A DNA stretch of 64,000 nt from Salinivenus lutea (lineage in GTDB: Bacteria; Bacteroidota; Rhodothermia; Rhodothermales; Salinibacteraceae), in NCBI GenBank assembly GCA_002894685.1, contig NCRC01000009.1, positions 1 through 64,000 of the forward strand, given 5' to 3'. Position 1 is the stretch's first letter; each line of letters starts with the position of its first letter. Both the position numbers and the translations under genes were made by a program. The notes under the pieces were generated by a model. It was not told the origin of the DNA. It did not search any database and worked only from the letters and a program-made list of their open reading frames with translations. Below, piece by piece: positions 1 through 9,467 of this stretch.

Positions 1-13
1 CCACCCGCCCCTT

Positions 14-1237
14 ATGCCTGAGACTGCCCCTGCCTCCACAACCTCCTACTCCGCCCCCGACGACACCGGCCACTTTGGATCGTACGGCGGGGCGTTTGTG
101 CCGGAAATCCTGAAGCCGGTGCTCGACGACGTGAAGGCCGCCTACCAGACCTACAAAGACGACCCGGACTTTCAGGAGGAATTCCGTCGCCTGTCGAAGG
201 AGTACACCGGCCGTCCCACCCCGCTCACGTACTGCGACCGCCTCACCGAGCACGCCGGCGGCGCACGCATCTACGCCAAGCGCGAGGACCTCTGCCATAC
301 GGGCGCCCACAAGATCAACAACACGATCGGCCAGATCATGCTGGCCACCCGAATGGGCAAGGATCGCATCATTGCCGAGACGGGGGCCGGACAGCACGGC
401 GTGGCCACCGCCACGGTGTGTGCCAAGTTTGGGGTCGACTGCATCATCTACATGGGCGCCGAGGACATGGAGCGCCAGCGCCTGAACGTGGAGCGGATGG
501 AGCTCCTGGGCGCGGAGGTGCGCCCCGTCACCACCGGCAGCCGCACGCTGAAGGAGGCGACGAGCGAGGCGATCCGCGACTGGGTCTCCAACCCCGAGGA
601 TACCTTCTACATCATCGGCTCGGTGGTGGGGCCCCACCCCTACCCCATGATGGTGCGCGACTTTCACCGCATCATCGGCACCGAAACCCGCGACCAGCTG
701 CGGGAGGCCGAGGGGCAGGAGACCCCGGACGCGATTGCGGCCTGCGTGGGCGGCGGCTCCAACGCCATCGGCATCTTCCACCCCTTCCTCGACGACGACA
801 ACGTGCAGCTCCACGGCATGGAGGCCGCCGGGCAGGGGCTGAACGGCAACCACGCCGCCACGCTGGCGAAGGGCTCTCCCGGCGTGCTGCACGGCGCCAT
901 GAGCTACCTGCTGCAGGACACGGAGGGACAGATTGAGCTGGCCCACTCCCTCTCCGCCGGCCTCGACTACCCCGGCGTGGGCCCCGAGCACGCCTACCTC
1001 CGCGACACGGGCCGCGTCACGTACCACCCCGTCACCGACGACGAGGCGCTGGAGGGCGTGAAGCTGCTCTCGGAGAAAGAAGGCATCATCCCGGCCCTCG
1101 AAACGGCCCACGCGGTGGCCCTGCTCCCCCAGCTGGCCCGCTCGCTGGCCGAGGAGCGCGGCGAGGACGCCGTTCTTGTCTTCAACTGCTCCGGGCGCGG
1201 CGACAAAGACATGGAGACCATCGCCAAGCACGTCTGA
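14..1237 (+). CDS. trpB: Tryptophan synthase beta subunit
   Basis: This PLP enzyme makes L-tryptophan from indole and serine, the last step of tryptophan synthesis, as the beta chain of the alpha2-beta2 complex in the cytoplasm. At 407 residues it has normal family length. The N-terminal [10 protein letters not shown] motif is present. The PLP lysine is K100 in HTGAHKINN, and the phosphate-binding glycine loop reads GGGSNAIG near residue 247. The C-terminal SGRGDKD motif is intact. trpA follows 79 bp downstream on the same strand, so the two are probably cotranscribed. Only 13 bases precede the start in this window, so the promoter or upstream trp genes cannot be seen. Confidence 0.97.
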   Translation: MPETAPASTTSYSAPDDTGHFGSYGGAFVPEILKPVLDDVKAAYQTYKDDPDFQEEFRRLSKEYTGRPTPLTYCDRLTEHAGGARIYAKREDLCHTGAHKINNTIGQIMLATRMGKDRIIAETGAGQHGVATATVCAKFGVDCIIYMGAEDMERQRLNVERMELLGAEVRPVTTGSRTLKEATSEAIRDWVSNPEDTFYIIGSVVGPHPYPMMVRDFHRIIGTETRDQLREAEGQETPDAIAACVGGGSNAIGIFHPFLDDDNVQLHGMEAAGQGLNGNHAATLAKGSPGVLHGAMSYLLQDTEGQIELAHSLSAGLDYPGVGPEHAYLRDTGRVTYHPVTDDEALEGVKLLSEKEGIIPALETAHAVALLPQLARSLAEERGEDAVLVFNCSGRGDKDMETIAKHV

Positions 1238-1316
1238 CTGCGACCGGGAGCCCGGGTGGGCGAGCGCATGTGCGCCGTCGTCCCATACTTCTCTTTCCCT
1301 CACACCCCCCTCAGAC

Positions 1317-2138
1317 ATGTCCCGCCTCGACGACACATTCGACGCCCTGCAGGCACGCGGCGAAAAGGCCATGGGCCTCTTCCTCACCGACGGCTTCCCC
1401 CAGCCCGACGCCACCGTGCCGCTCCTCCACGCCCTCGACCGCGGCGGCGTCGACTTCATTGAGCTCGGCATGCCCTTCAGCGACCCGCTGGCCGAAGGCC
1501 GCCCCATCCAGAAGGCCAGCGCCCGCGCGCTCGAGCACGGCGTCACGATGGCCGACACGTTCCGCCGGGCCGAAGCCTTTCGGCAGGACAGCGACACGCC
1601 GCTCCTGCTCATGGGATACGTCAACCCGATCCTCCGCTACGGCGTCGAATCCTTCTGCCAGGACGCCGCGGCCGCCGGCGTCGATGGCCTCATCCTTCCC
1701 GACCTTCCCCCCGAGGAAAGTGCGCCCCTCCGCGCAGCCGCCGACACGCAGGGCCTGGACCTCGTCTTCCTCATTGCGCCGAACTCGTCCGACGAGCGCA
1801 TTCGGGCGGTCGACGAGCAGGCCACCGGGTTCGTGTACGCCGTCAGCGTCACCGGTCTCACCGGCAGCAATCTCGACCACGCCCCCACCGTGCAAGAATA
1901 CCTCCAACATGCCCAGTCTCTCGTAGAGCAGAACCCCCTCCTGGTCGGCTTCGGCATCAAAAGTCACGCCGACGCGATGCGCTTGAGCCGCCACACCGAT
2001 GGCTTCATCGTCGGCTCCGCCCTCATCAAAAAGGCCGCTGCCCTCTGGGACAATGCCTCGCTCTCCGAAGCGGATCGGCTTGACGCTGTCGCTCAGTTTG
2101 CCCGTCAGTTGAAACAGGGCACCCCGACAGTCGCATAG
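1317..2138 (+). CDS. trpA: Tryptophan synthase alpha subunit
   Basis: The alpha subunit splits indole-3-glycerol phosphate into indole and glyceraldehyde 3-phosphate and channels indole to TrpB. The ATG at 1317 (MSRLDDTF) gives 273 residues, the usual family length; the open frame runs further upstream, but that part is not TrpA-like. The general acid/base Glu49 is present in [11 protein letters not shown]. The position equivalent to catalytic Asp60 of the enteric enzyme is Glu60 (PLAEGRPIQ instead of PLADG). The phosphate-binding region GFGIKS and the C-terminal FIVGSALIK are conserved. It lies just behind trpB. Confidence 0.96.
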   Translation: MSRLDDTFDALQARGEKAMGLFLTDGFPQPDATVPLLHALDRGGVDFIELGMPFSDPLAEGRPIQKASARALEHGVTMADTFRRAEAFRQDSDTPLLLMGYVNPILRYGVESFCQDAAAAGVDGLILPDLPPEESAPLRAAADTQGLDLVFLIAPNSSDERIRAVDEQATGFVYAVSVTGLTGSNLDHAPTVQEYLQHAQSLVEQNPLLVGFGIKSHADAMRLSRHTDGFIVGSALIKKAAALWDNASLSEADRLDAVAQFARQLKQGTPTVA

Positions 2139-2219
2139 GCTGTAGCGCGCAGTCGGGAGCATTCCACGCGCCCCGCTGTTCGACCTGTGTCGTTTGTCTC
2201 GCCGTCCCCGCTCTCCCTC

Positions 2220-3368
2220 ATGCCCCGCCCCGTTCGGTCCGCCCCCACGCTTCTCCTCGCCGCCGCCGTACTCCTGGCCGTCGTGCTGGTCGGATGTGAG
2301 GGCGATTATCGCCCCCGCGCCATCGGGAAGGAGGGCGAGGTCACCGTCGTTGTCGACAGTTCCCACTGGACCGGCCCTGTGGGGGACACCTTCCGCGAAA
2401 CCGTCACGCCCTGGATCAACACCCTTCCCCAGCCGGAGCGCTACTTCGAGATTCGGCACCTCGAGCTTTCGTCCGAACGCGTTTACGACAGCATCCAGGA
2501 CCTCAAAAACGTGGTCGTGATTGCTCCCCTGAGCGACTCGACCAACGAGGCCAACTTCCTCCGCCGTCGCCTGTCGGACGAGGCCCGACAGGCCGTGATG
2601 GACGGGCAAATTGCCGTTGTGAGCAAACCGAACCTCTGGCGACGGAGTCAGCGGGTCTATTTCGTGACGGCCGCCACCCCCGAAGACCTCGTCACCGCCC
2701 TTAAGCAGCGAGGCGATTCCATCCGGAGCACCTTTAAGAAGGCCACCCTGGCGCGCATGGAGCGGGAAATGTACGACGACGCGCGCCAGTTCGCCCTCGA
2801 GGACACCCTCATGAACCGGCACGGGTTTGCCGTCAATGTTCAGCACGACTTCCAGCTCGCCATCGACACCACGACGGCCTCCTCCGGCTTCGTCTGGCTG
2901 CGCCGCCTGCTCGCTAAGACGCGGCGGGAGTTCTTTGTGTACTACGAGGACGACATGAGCCCCAGCGACATCACGCCGGAATGGATCCACCAGACGCGGG
3001 ATTCGCTCACCCGACGCTACCTGCGCGGACAGGTGGCCGGCTTTGTCCGCATCGACGACCGGCGCGCACTCACCACGGAGCAGACGGAGTTCAAGGGCCG
3101 CTACGGGTATGAAGTCCGGGGCCTCTGGCACATGGTCGCGGCCACGGACGACCCCAACGAGTTTCAGAGCGTGGGCGGTGGGGGCCCCTTTGTGACCTAC
3201 GCATTTTACGACCAGTCCACCGATCGGGTCTATCTGATGGACGGCTCGGTCTTCGCCCCGGACTTTGACAAGCTGGAGTTCCTGCGACAGATGGAGGTGA
3301 TGGCCCAGACCTTCCGGACGCAGGAGCAAGCGGCCGGGGACGACTCTGCCGTCGCTGCGTCGCAGTAA
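2220..3368 (+). CDS. DUF4837 family lipoprotein
   Basis: A 382-residue exported lipoprotein of the Bacteroidota-typical DUF4837 family; no biochemical function is known to me. The start at 2220 gives a classic lipoprotein signal: a hydrophobic stretch LLLAAAVLLAVVLVG followed by lipobox Cys at residue 26 (VGCEG). The rest is a soluble mixed domain with no catalytic motif I recognise. A second lipoprotein gene begins 8 bp downstream, so the two likely form a transcription unit and may work together at the envelope. A start 33 bases earlier is open but would put extra residues before the signal. Confidence 0.85.
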   Translation: MPRPVRSAPTLLLAAAVLLAVVLVGCEGDYRPRAIGKEGEVTVVVDSSHWTGPVGDTFRETVTPWINTLPQPERYFEIRHLELSSERVYDSIQDLKNVVVIAPLSDSTNEANFLRRRLSDEARQAVMDGQIAVVSKPNLWRRSQRVYFVTAATPEDLVTALKQRGDSIRSTFKKATLARMEREMYDDARQFALEDTLMNRHGFAVNVQHDFQLAIDTTTASSGFVWLRRLLAKTRREFFVYYEDDMSPSDITPEWIHQTRDSLTRRYLRGQVAGFVRIDDRRALTTEQTEFKGRYGYEVRGLWHMVAATDDPNEFQSVGGGGPFVTYAFYDQSTDRVYLMDGSVFAPDFDKLEFLRQMEVMAQTFRTQEQAAGDDSAVAASQ

Positions 3369-3376
3369 CGCCCCTC

Positions 3377-3781
3377 ATGCCCTTCGTTCCCAGGTCTGCA
3401 CTTGCCGTCGCGGCGGGCCTTGCCCTCAGCGCCCTGTCGCTCGCCGGGTGCTCGGCCGTTTCCCCCGAGCGCCCGCCGCTCCCCGACAGCACCTTCACCC
3501 GTGTGCTCGTGGAAACGCACCTGATGACGGCCCGATCACGCCTCAACACGGCCTTCCCCACGTCCCTCCCCGACTCCATTCTGCAGCGGCACGACGTGCA
3601 GCGGGAGGACCTCGACGCCACCCTCCGCTACTACAGCGAACGCCCGTCCGCCTTCTCCTCCCTGTACAACGGCGTGATTGATACGCTGAACGCAATCCAG
3701 CAGGACCGCTCGCGGAGCATCTCGCCAGACACAGACCGCAGCGAAGAGGCGGCCCGGCGCACCCGGGAGTCCCTGAACTAA
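3377..3781 (+). CDS. DUF4296 family small lipoprotein
   Basis: A 134-residue predicted lipoprotein with signal LALSALSLAGC and lipid-carrying Cys25. The mature part is helical and resembles the DUF4296 family: a conserved LVETHLMTARS segment followed by a RYYSERPSAFSSLYNGVID segment. The family is common in Bacteroidota and has no assigned function. It starts 8 bp after the DUF4837 lipoprotein and probably shares its transcript. Its stop overlaps by four bases the stop of the convergent RecQ gene. Confidence 0.78.
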   Translation: MPFVPRSALAVAAGLALSALSLAGCSAVSPERPPLPDSTFTRVLVETHLMTARSRLNTAFPTSLPDSILQRHDVQREDLDATLRYYSERPSAFSSLYNGVIDTLNAIQQDRSRSISPDTDRSEEAARRTRESLN

Positions 3782-5730
3782 TTCCTCTGCGCGCGCCCCT
3801 TCTCCGTGAGGGCATAGGTTCCCTCCACGGGGTTCTGGGCCGTGAGATACCCCTCGGCCACCAGCCAGTTAATGAGCGCGTCGATTCGGTGTCGCGGCAC
3901 CGGCGCGTCGTCAAACCAGTCGGCGCGGGGCGTCCCCTCGGCCGCCCGCTGCAGAATGGAACGGAGGATCGGCTCGTCGTCGGGCGTGACGGCGGGGGGC
4001 TCGTGACGGCCCAGGCATACGTCGCAGCGTCCACACTCCTCGGGACCGGCCTCCCCGAAGTAGGTAAGCAGAAAGCGCCGTCGGCAGGAGCCGGCCCGGG
4101 CGTAGCGCAGCATATATCGGAGCCGAGTTTCGGCCCGCGCTCGGGCCCGCTGCACGGACGCGTCGTCCACCGGGAGCTTCGACGTTCGGGGGTGCTCAAA
4201 TTCCAGTTGCAGGGCGGCCCCGGGCGGCTGCCACCGCAGAAGTCCGCGTTCCTCTAGATATTCGAGCCCCCGGTGCACCCGCTTCTCGGAGAGCTCCATG
4301 CGACGGGCGGCCGCCGACAGATCCAGCCGCCACCATTCCGTAAACGCATCGGCATGCACGATCCGCAGGAGGGTGTTGAGAAACTGGCCGAGGGCCCGGT
4401 TGGAGACCTCCCGCGCCCACTGCCGGAGGGTCCCGGCGGTCTCCTGAAACCGGATGAGCCCGTACTTGTCGCGCTGCGGAAGCACGCGCCACGCCCCCTG
4501 ACGAGCGATCAGGTCGACCGCGGTGCGCACTTTCGTTCGGGCATACTCGGTGACCTTCAGCACCGCCTCCAGGTTCACGACCAGCGGCCCGTCCGGCTCG
4601 CTGCCGATGGGCACCTGGCCCACGCTGCAGATCGCGTCGTACACCGCCTGCACCTCCTGGGCCGTCGGGTGCGAGGCCTCGATGAGCGCTTCCTGCGTCT
4701 CGGCATCCGGCTCCCGAAAGAGAAGCACGGCGTGGGCGCGCTTGCCATCCCGTCCGGCCCGGCCCGCCTCCTGGTAGTACGCCTCCAGCGACGACGGAAG
4801 GTCCGTGTGAAGAACGAACCGCACGTCGGGCTTGTCGATCCCCATGCCGAACGCATTCGTCGCCACCATCACACGGGTGCGGTCCGCCGTCCAGGCCTGC
4901 TGTCGCGCCTCCCGCTCCTCGGACGAGAGCCCCCCGTGATACCCCTCGACACTCACGTCGTCGGCCCGCAGGCGGCGCGTCCATCGCTTCACGCCCCGCC
5001 GGGTGGCCGTGTAGATGATGCCCGTCCCCTCCACCGCGTCTACGACCTCCTGCACCTTTGCCCGCTTGTTCTCGGCGTGAAAAACGGACCAGACGAGGTT
5101 CGGGCGGTCGAATCCGCGGACGACCTCTTTCGGGTCCGTCATGTCAAGCAGCGTGGCCACGTCCCGCCGCACGGTGGGCGTCGCCGTGGCCGTGACCGCC
5201 AGCGTCGGGGGCTCGCCGAGGTGGGCCCGCGCCTCCGGGATGTCCAGGTAGTCGGGGCGGAAGTTGTGGCCCCACTCGCTCACACAGTGCGCCTCGTCCA
5301 CCGCCAGCAGCGAGACCGGCAGGCGTTCGGCCCGGGCCCGAAAGACCTCGGTCGTGAGGCGCTCGGGGGCCATGTACAGGAGGTCGTAGCGCCCGTGCTC
5401 CGCATCCGTCCACCGCTGCTCGATCTCGTACTTCGACAGCGTGCTGTTCATAAACGCCGCACTCACCCCCCGCGCCTGCAGGGCCTCCACCTGGTCCTGC
5501 ATAAGGGAAATGAGGGGCGACACCACCAGGCACAGCCCGTCCGACAGAAGGGCCGGCACCTGATAGCAGAGCGACTTCCCGCCTCCGGTCGGCAGCACCC
5601 CCAGCACGTCGCGCCCCGCCAGAATGGCCTCGATAATGGCCTCCTGGCCCGGCCGGAACGAAGAATATCCCCACTGCTCCCGCATGACACGACGGGCCGC
5701 TTCCAGGCCGGAGGACGAATCGGCGGACAT
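3778..5730 (-). CDS. recQ: RecQ family ATP-dependent DNA helicase
   Basis: A superfamily 2 3'-5' DNA helicase for recombination and replication-fork repair. The start at 5730 gives 650 residues. Domain order is helicase core 1 with Walker A PTGGGKS (residues 47-53) and DEAH box (AVDEAHCVSEWGHNFRPDY), helicase core 2 (VATNAFGMGIDKPDVRFV, QEAGRAGRDG), a zinc-binding RQC region with Cys cluster CRRRF...CGRCDVC, then a winged-helix-like C-terminus. I see no obvious HRDC domain. The open frame extends 30 codons upstream without family similarity. It is divergent from the glycosyltransferase gene and convergent with the DUF4296 gene. Confidence 0.93.
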   Translation of the reverse strand: MSADSSSGLEAARRVMREQWGYSSFRPGQEAIIEAILAGRDVLGVLPTGGGKSLCYQVPALLSDGLCLVVSPLISLMQDQVEALQARGVSAAFMNSTLSKYEIEQRWTDAEHGRYDLLYMAPERLTTEVFRARAERLPVSLLAVDEAHCVSEWGHNFRPDYLDIPEARAHLGEPPTLAVTATATPTVRRDVATLLDMTDPKEVVRGFDRPNLVWSVFHAENKRAKVQEVVDAVEGTGIIYTATRRGVKRWTRRLRADDVSVEGYHGGLSSEEREARQQAWTADRTRVMVATNAFGMGIDKPDVRFVLHTDLPSSLEAYYQEAGRAGRDGKRAHAVLLFREPDAETQEALIEASHPTAQEVQAVYDAICSVGQVPIGSEPDGPLVVNLEAVLKVTEYARTKVRTAVDLIARQGAWRVLPQRDKYGLIRFQETAGTLRQWAREVSNRALGQFLNTLLRIVHADAFTEWWRLDLSAAARRMELSEKRVHRGLEYLEERGLLRWQPPGAALQLEFEHPRTSKLPVDDASVQRARARAETRLRYMLRYARAGSCRRRFLLTYFGEAGPEECGRCDVCLGRHEPPAVTPDDEPILRSILQRAAEGTPRADWFDDAPVPRHRIDALINWLVAEGYLTAQNPVEGTYALTEKGRAQRN

Positions 5731-5850
5731 AGACGAGGCGGCGGGGGCCGAGTGAGTAGATGCATTTCTTGCACGATGCGTGTTATGTTTGACGCCGGCC
5801 CTTGTGTCCGGTGTCTCCACTTTTTTGATCGCTCGGCCCCGCTCGTGTCC

Positions 5851-6885
5851 ATGGCAGCCCCTCGTGTGTCCATCGTCATTGTGTCCTGGAACGCGCGCTC
5901 CCTGCTGGAGCGGTGCCTCCCATCGGTCCGGGCCACGGACTACCCGAACCTAGAGGTGCTGCTGGCCGACAACGCGTCCACCGACGGCTCCGCGGCCTGG
6001 GTGGCGCGCGAGCACCCGTCGGTCACCATCGTCCGGCATCCCGAGAACTGGCTGTTCGCCCGCGGCAACAACGCCGCGCTCCCCCACGCCACGGGCAAGT
6101 ACGTCGTCCTTCTGAACAACGACGTCGAGGTCCCTCCCGGCTGGCTGTCCCCGCTCGTCGACGTTCTGGAGTCGCAGCCGGACGTCGGGGCCGTGCAGCC
6201 GAAACTCCTCCAGTACGACGACCGCGGGCGCTTCGAGTACGCCGGGGCCGCCGGGGGCTACCTCGACCGCGTGGGCTACCCCTTCACCCGCGGCCGCCTC
6301 TTCAACACCATGGAGCCGGACCACGGGCAGTACGACACGGCGCGGGACGTCTTTTGGGCCACGGGGGCCGCGCTGATGCTTCGCCGCTCCGCCCTCAACG
6401 AAGTGGGCCCTCTCGACGAACGATTCGAGATGCACATGGAGGAGATTGATCTCTGCTGGCGCCTGTGGCGTCACGGCTACCGGGTACGGGTGGAGCCGGC
6501 GAGTCACGTGTACCACATCGGCGGGGCCTCGTTGCCGCAACACTCGCCCCGGAAGACGTACTACAACTTCCGGAACAGCCTCCTGATGCTCTATAAAAAC
6601 CTGCCCCCTCGGGCCTGGAGACGCACCCTTCCCCTGCGCATGCTGTGCGATGCCGCCGCGGTGGGACGCGCCCTGGCCGCCGGCCACCTCACGGAAGCCG
6701 CCGCGATCCTCCGCGCCTACCGCGATGCCGTCCGGATGCAGGGCCACTACCGGTCCGTCCGCCCCGCCCCGGGAGACCGCCCGGTCCGTCCACCGTACCG
6801 CGGACTGGTGGCCGTCGACTATTTCCTTCGCGGACGCACGACGTTCGACGCGCTCCCCCCCGGTCGCTTTCAGATGCCGGCGTAG
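5851..6885 (+). CDS. Family 2 glycosyltransferase
   Basis: A 344-residue GT-A fold glycosyltransferase of the rhamnosyltransferase-like GT2 group, expected to move a sugar from a nucleotide-sugar donor to a polysaccharide or glycan. Seen in the sequence are the N-terminal SIVIVSWN, the nucleotide-binding ADNASTDGS, the metal-binding LLNNDVE (DXD-like), FWATGAALMLRR and the catalytic-side EEIDLCWR. The C-terminal part is basic and may lie on the membrane. The ATG at 5851 fits the family N-terminus; the frame stays open far upstream only because of GC bias. There are no other glycan genes beside it, so the product is unknown. Confidence 0.9.
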   Translation: MAAPRVSIVIVSWNARSLLERCLPSVRATDYPNLEVLLADNASTDGSAAWVAREHPSVTIVRHPENWLFARGNNAALPHATGKYVVLLNNDVEVPPGWLSPLVDVLESQPDVGAVQPKLLQYDDRGRFEYAGAAGGYLDRVGYPFTRGRLFNTMEPDHGQYDTARDVFWATGAALMLRRSALNEVGPLDERFEMHMEEIDLCWRLWRHGYRVRVEPASHVYHIGGASLPQHSPRKTYYNFRNSLLMLYKNLPPRAWRRTLPLRMLCDAAAVGRALAAGHLTEAAAILRAYRDAVRMQGHYRSVRPAPGDRPVRPPYRGLVAVDYFLRGRTTFDALPPGRFQMPA

Positions 6886-6907
6886 GCCCATCCCGCCCCC
6901 CGTAGCC

Positions 6908-7807
6908 TCAGTCGGCGTCCCCTTCCGTCCGCTGTCGTCGCCAGACGACCACCGCCACGCCCCCCAGGACCACAACCATTCCCCCCACGGAGGCCACGGG
7001 CGGCACCTCCCCAAAGAGGACGTACGCCAGCACCGACGCGCCGACGGGCTCCAGCAGTGCCAGCATCCCCACGATGGCGGCCGGGACGTACTGCAGGGCG
7101 TAGTTGAAGGAGCCGTGGCCCAGGAGTTGGGGCCCCAGGGCCAACCCGGCGCACAGCCCGTACACGCTCCACGAGTAGCCGAACAAGGGCACTCCCCGAA
7201 CCACCGCCACGCCAAGGGCTGTGGCGGCCGCCGTGGCGTAGAGGGGCGCAAGGTAGGCCAGCCACGAGACCTTCTGTCGCACCACGCGCCCGATGAGGAG
7301 ATACAGGCTCACGAGGAGCGCCCCGGTCACGGCCAGCGTATTGCCCCAGAGCGCCCCTCGCCCCAGCGTGACGCTCCCGGCATCGGCCCAGCCGATGAGC
7401 ACGGCCCCGCCCACCGCGGCCAGGATGCCCCCCACCGTTGCCGGTGTGAGCGTTTCCCCCAGCACCAGGTACCCCAGCACGGCCAAGATCACCGGGCTCG
7501 ACGTGACAAAGACCGAGGCGCTGGCCACGGTGGTGTGGTACAGCGACTCAATCCACGCGATGAAGTGCAGTCCCAGGAAGATGCCCGCCGCCAGGACGAG
7601 GCCCAGTTCGCGCCAGCTAAAACGCCGAATCTCGGGGGAGACCCTCACGGCAGGGGGAAGAAGCACCGCCGCCGCAATCACCGTCCGCCACACCGCGATG
7701 GCGAGCCCCGGCACGTCGCCCGCCAGCCGGACGAAAATCGGGGCGAACGCGAAGCTCAGTACGCCCAGCGTGAGGGCGATGTAGACCCGAAGCGGACGCT
7801 CAGCCAT
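6908..7807 (-). CDS. EamA/DMT family transporter
   Basis: A 299-residue inner-membrane protein with about ten hydrophobic helices arranged as two repeats, typical of the drug/metabolite transporter (EamA) superfamily. The first repeat begins with FAFAPIFVRLAGDVPGLAIA and the second with GALWGNTLAVTGALLVSLYL. Each repeat ends in the helix-rich segment common to exporters of amino acids or other metabolites. The substrate cannot be told from sequence. A short Arg/Asp-rich tail (WRRQRTEGDAD) ends the protein. It is convergent with the glycosyltransferase (22 bp gap). Confidence 0.88.
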   Translation of the reverse strand: MAERPLRVYIALTLGVLSFAFAPIFVRLAGDVPGLAIAVWRTVIAAAVLLPPAVRVSPEIRRFSWRELGLVLAAGIFLGLHFIAWIESLYHTTVASASVFVTSSPVILAVLGYLVLGETLTPATVGGILAAVGGAVLIGWADAGSVTLGRGALWGNTLAVTGALLVSLYLLIGRVVRQKVSWLAYLAPLYATAAATALGVAVVRGVPLFGYSWSVYGLCAGLALGPQLLGHGSFNYALQYVPAAIVGMLALLEPVGASVLAYVLFGEVPPVASVGGMVVVLGGVAVVVWRRQRTEGDAD

Positions 7808-7870
7808 CGGGGCAAAAGAGGTGGCAGAAAATGCGCCGCGGTCGGCCGTCTTTGTCTCGTCCCGGTTCCA

Positions 7871-8296
7871 TTATCGAAGGCGATCCATCGACTCGACGAG
7901 TTCGATGTCGTGGTCAATGCCACGCCGCGCCAGCCAAAAAAAGACGTACGCCACAATCGGAAGCAGGAGCGCGATCGTCTTCCCCCACAGGAGTCCAGCA
8001 TCTCCCCCAAAATTGAGCTCCGCCGTGAGGTAAAGCCCCCCGTAGTACACTCCCGCAAGCCCGACCGTCAAAACCTGCACCCCCACCACGACCCGGCGTT
8101 GCACTTTCCGTTGTTCATAGAGGAAAATGGCGCCCAGGGCCGTTCCCGCCGTTCCCACGAGGAGCCCGATGAGAGACGGCAGGTACCACGCCTGCGTCGC
8201 CGCGGCGGTGCTGCCCCAGGGCGTATCGAACCCCCCAAGGCTCCCCAGCGTCAGGGCGCCCAGAAAAAGATAAACCGTTTGGATGCGCTGAATCAT
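7871..8296 (-). CDS. DUF4293 family membrane protein
   Basis: A 141-residue four-helix membrane protein of the DUF4293 family, known mainly from Bacteroidota and without an assigned role. The start at 8296 (MIQRIQTVYLFLG) matches the family N-terminus; the upstream extension is not hydrophobic or conserved. A short basic loop (YEQRKVQRR) separates helices 2 and 3, and the tail (DHDIELVESMDRLR) is acidic and cytoplasmic-looking. It lies 47 bp downstream of the isocitrate dehydrogenase-type gene in the same direction. Confidence 0.8.
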   Translation of the reverse strand: MIQRIQTVYLFLGALTLGSLGGFDTPWGSTAAATQAWYLPSLIGLLVGTAGTALGAIFLYEQRKVQRRVVVGVQVLTVGLAGVYYGGLYLTAELNFGGDAGLLWGKTIALLLPIVAYVFFWLARRGIDHDIELVESMDRLR

Positions 8297-8343
8297 ACGA
8301 AGCGTCGTCGGCTGTAGTGACGGAGAAGGAACCAAACAAGCGA

Positions 8344-9366
8344 TTACCGTCCGGTGCGGTGCGAAACGCGGTCCGCAACCGCCTCCGCAAACTCGGTGGT
8401 GGAGGCCGATCCCCCAACATCCGCCGTCAGGCACTCTCCCTCCTCATACATCTCTTCGATCACGTCCGCAATCGTCACGGCGGCCGCCTCCTCATCGAGA
8501 TGACGAAGCATCATGACCGCGGAGCGGATGAGGGCCGTGGGATTGGCCACGTTTTGCCCGGCAATATCGGGGGCACTCCCGTGCACGGCCTCAAAGACGG
8601 CGTACTCGTCGCCAATGTTTGCGCCGGCCGTCACGCCCAGCCCCCCCACGAGGCCCGCCGCGAGGTCACTCAGGATATCCCCGAAGAGGTTGGTGCTCAC
8701 GATGCAGTCGTAATCGCCCGGGTTCATGACGAGCTTCATGCAGAGCGCGTCGATAATTTCGTTATCGAACGCAATCTCGGGATAATCCGCGGCGATCTCC
8801 TCTCCGATGTCCAGAAAAAGGCCCGATGTTTTCTTGAGAATGTTGGCCTTGTGGGCAAGCGTTACCCGATCGCGCCCATACGCCTTCGCGTACTCGAAGC
8901 AAAAGCGGATGATGCGCTCCGATCCGCGCCGCGTGACGCGAGCGATGGAGTCGGCGATCTCCAGCCGCTCATCGAAGTACTCGATGCCCGAGTAGAGCCC
9001 CTCCGTGTTCTCTCGGAAAATAATCAGGTCCGTGTCCTCAAACGGCGTGTTGAGTCCCGGCAGGGTCGTACAGGGACGTACGTTGGCGTACAGATCCATT
9101 CGCTGGCGGAGCTGCACATTTACGCTGGTGAAGCCGCCCCCTACCGGCGTCGTGATGGGCCCCTTCAGAGCGACGCCGGTGGACTCGATAGAGTCAACGA
9201 CATCGGGGGGCAGCGCGGGCCGGTCGTGATCCACCGCCGATTGGCCAATAATCCGGTGTTCATCCCAGGACACGTCTACGCCAGCGGCCTCAATCACCCG
9301 AACGGTCGCCTCGGTAACCTCAGGACCAATGCCATCGCCGGGAAGAAGAGTAATCTCGTGAGCCAT
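8344..9366 (-). CDS. Isocitrate/isopropylmalate dehydrogenase family protein, probably NAD-dependent isocitrate dehydrogenase
   Basis: A 340-residue beta-decarboxylating dehydrogenase. The N-terminal LPGDGIGPEV, the substrate loop SVNVQLRQRMDLYANVRP, the IIFRENTEGLYSG motif, K in LAHKANILK, the metal-binding aspartates in STNLFGDILSDLAAG and the NAD loop EAVHGSAPDIAGQ are all present. The Ser-Val-Asn substrate loop and the RENTEGLY motif favour short-type NAD-isocitrate (or homoisocitrate) dehydrogenase over LeuB. There are no leucine genes nearby, which fits a TCA-cycle role. Upstream is the terminator of the ExbBD operon, so it must have its own promoter. Confidence 0.85.
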   Translation of the reverse strand: MAHEITLLPGDGIGPEVTEATVRVIEAAGVDVSWDEHRIIGQSAVDHDRPALPPDVVDSIESTGVALKGPITTPVGGGFTSVNVQLRQRMDLYANVRPCTTLPGLNTPFEDTDLIIFRENTEGLYSGIEYFDERLEIADSIARVTRRGSERIIRFCFEYAKAYGRDRVTLAHKANILKKTSGLFLDIGEEIAADYPEIAFDNEIIDALCMKLVMNPGDYDCIVSTNLFGDILSDLAAGLVGGLGVTAGANIGDEYAVFEAVHGSAPDIAGQNVANPTALIRSAVMMLRHLDEEAAAVTIADVIEEMYEEGECLTADVGGSASTTEFAEAVADRVSHRTGR

Positions 9367-9410
9367 GCAGACTGATAGTCGAAGTGAGCAAAGAAACGCA
9401 CTCCCACAAA

Positions 9411-9444
9411 CAAAAAAGCCCTGCCGGGAAGCAGAGCTTTTTTG
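9411..9444 (-). terminator. Rho-independent terminator of the ExbBD operon
   Basis: An inverted repeat with arms AAAAAAGC and GCTTTTTT, extended inward by CTGC/GCAG with one mismatch and closed by a loop of about 6 bases. Read on the minus strand it follows the last exbD stop by about 24 bases and ends in a T run. Because of the A/T symmetry it could also act on the plus strand, where no gene needs it. Confidence 0.8.
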
Positions 9445-9467
9445 TTCAGGGAAAACCGGACACCCAC

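Noticed and set aside
1311-3329. 672-codon open frame on the minus strand opposite trpA and the DUF4837 gene
   Set aside because: It is the antisense shadow of well-supported genes in GC-rich DNA, with no recognisable domain.
4273-5850. In-frame extension of the glycosyltransferase frame upstream of 5851
   Set aside because: It runs antisense to recQ and has no similarity to glycosyltransferases.
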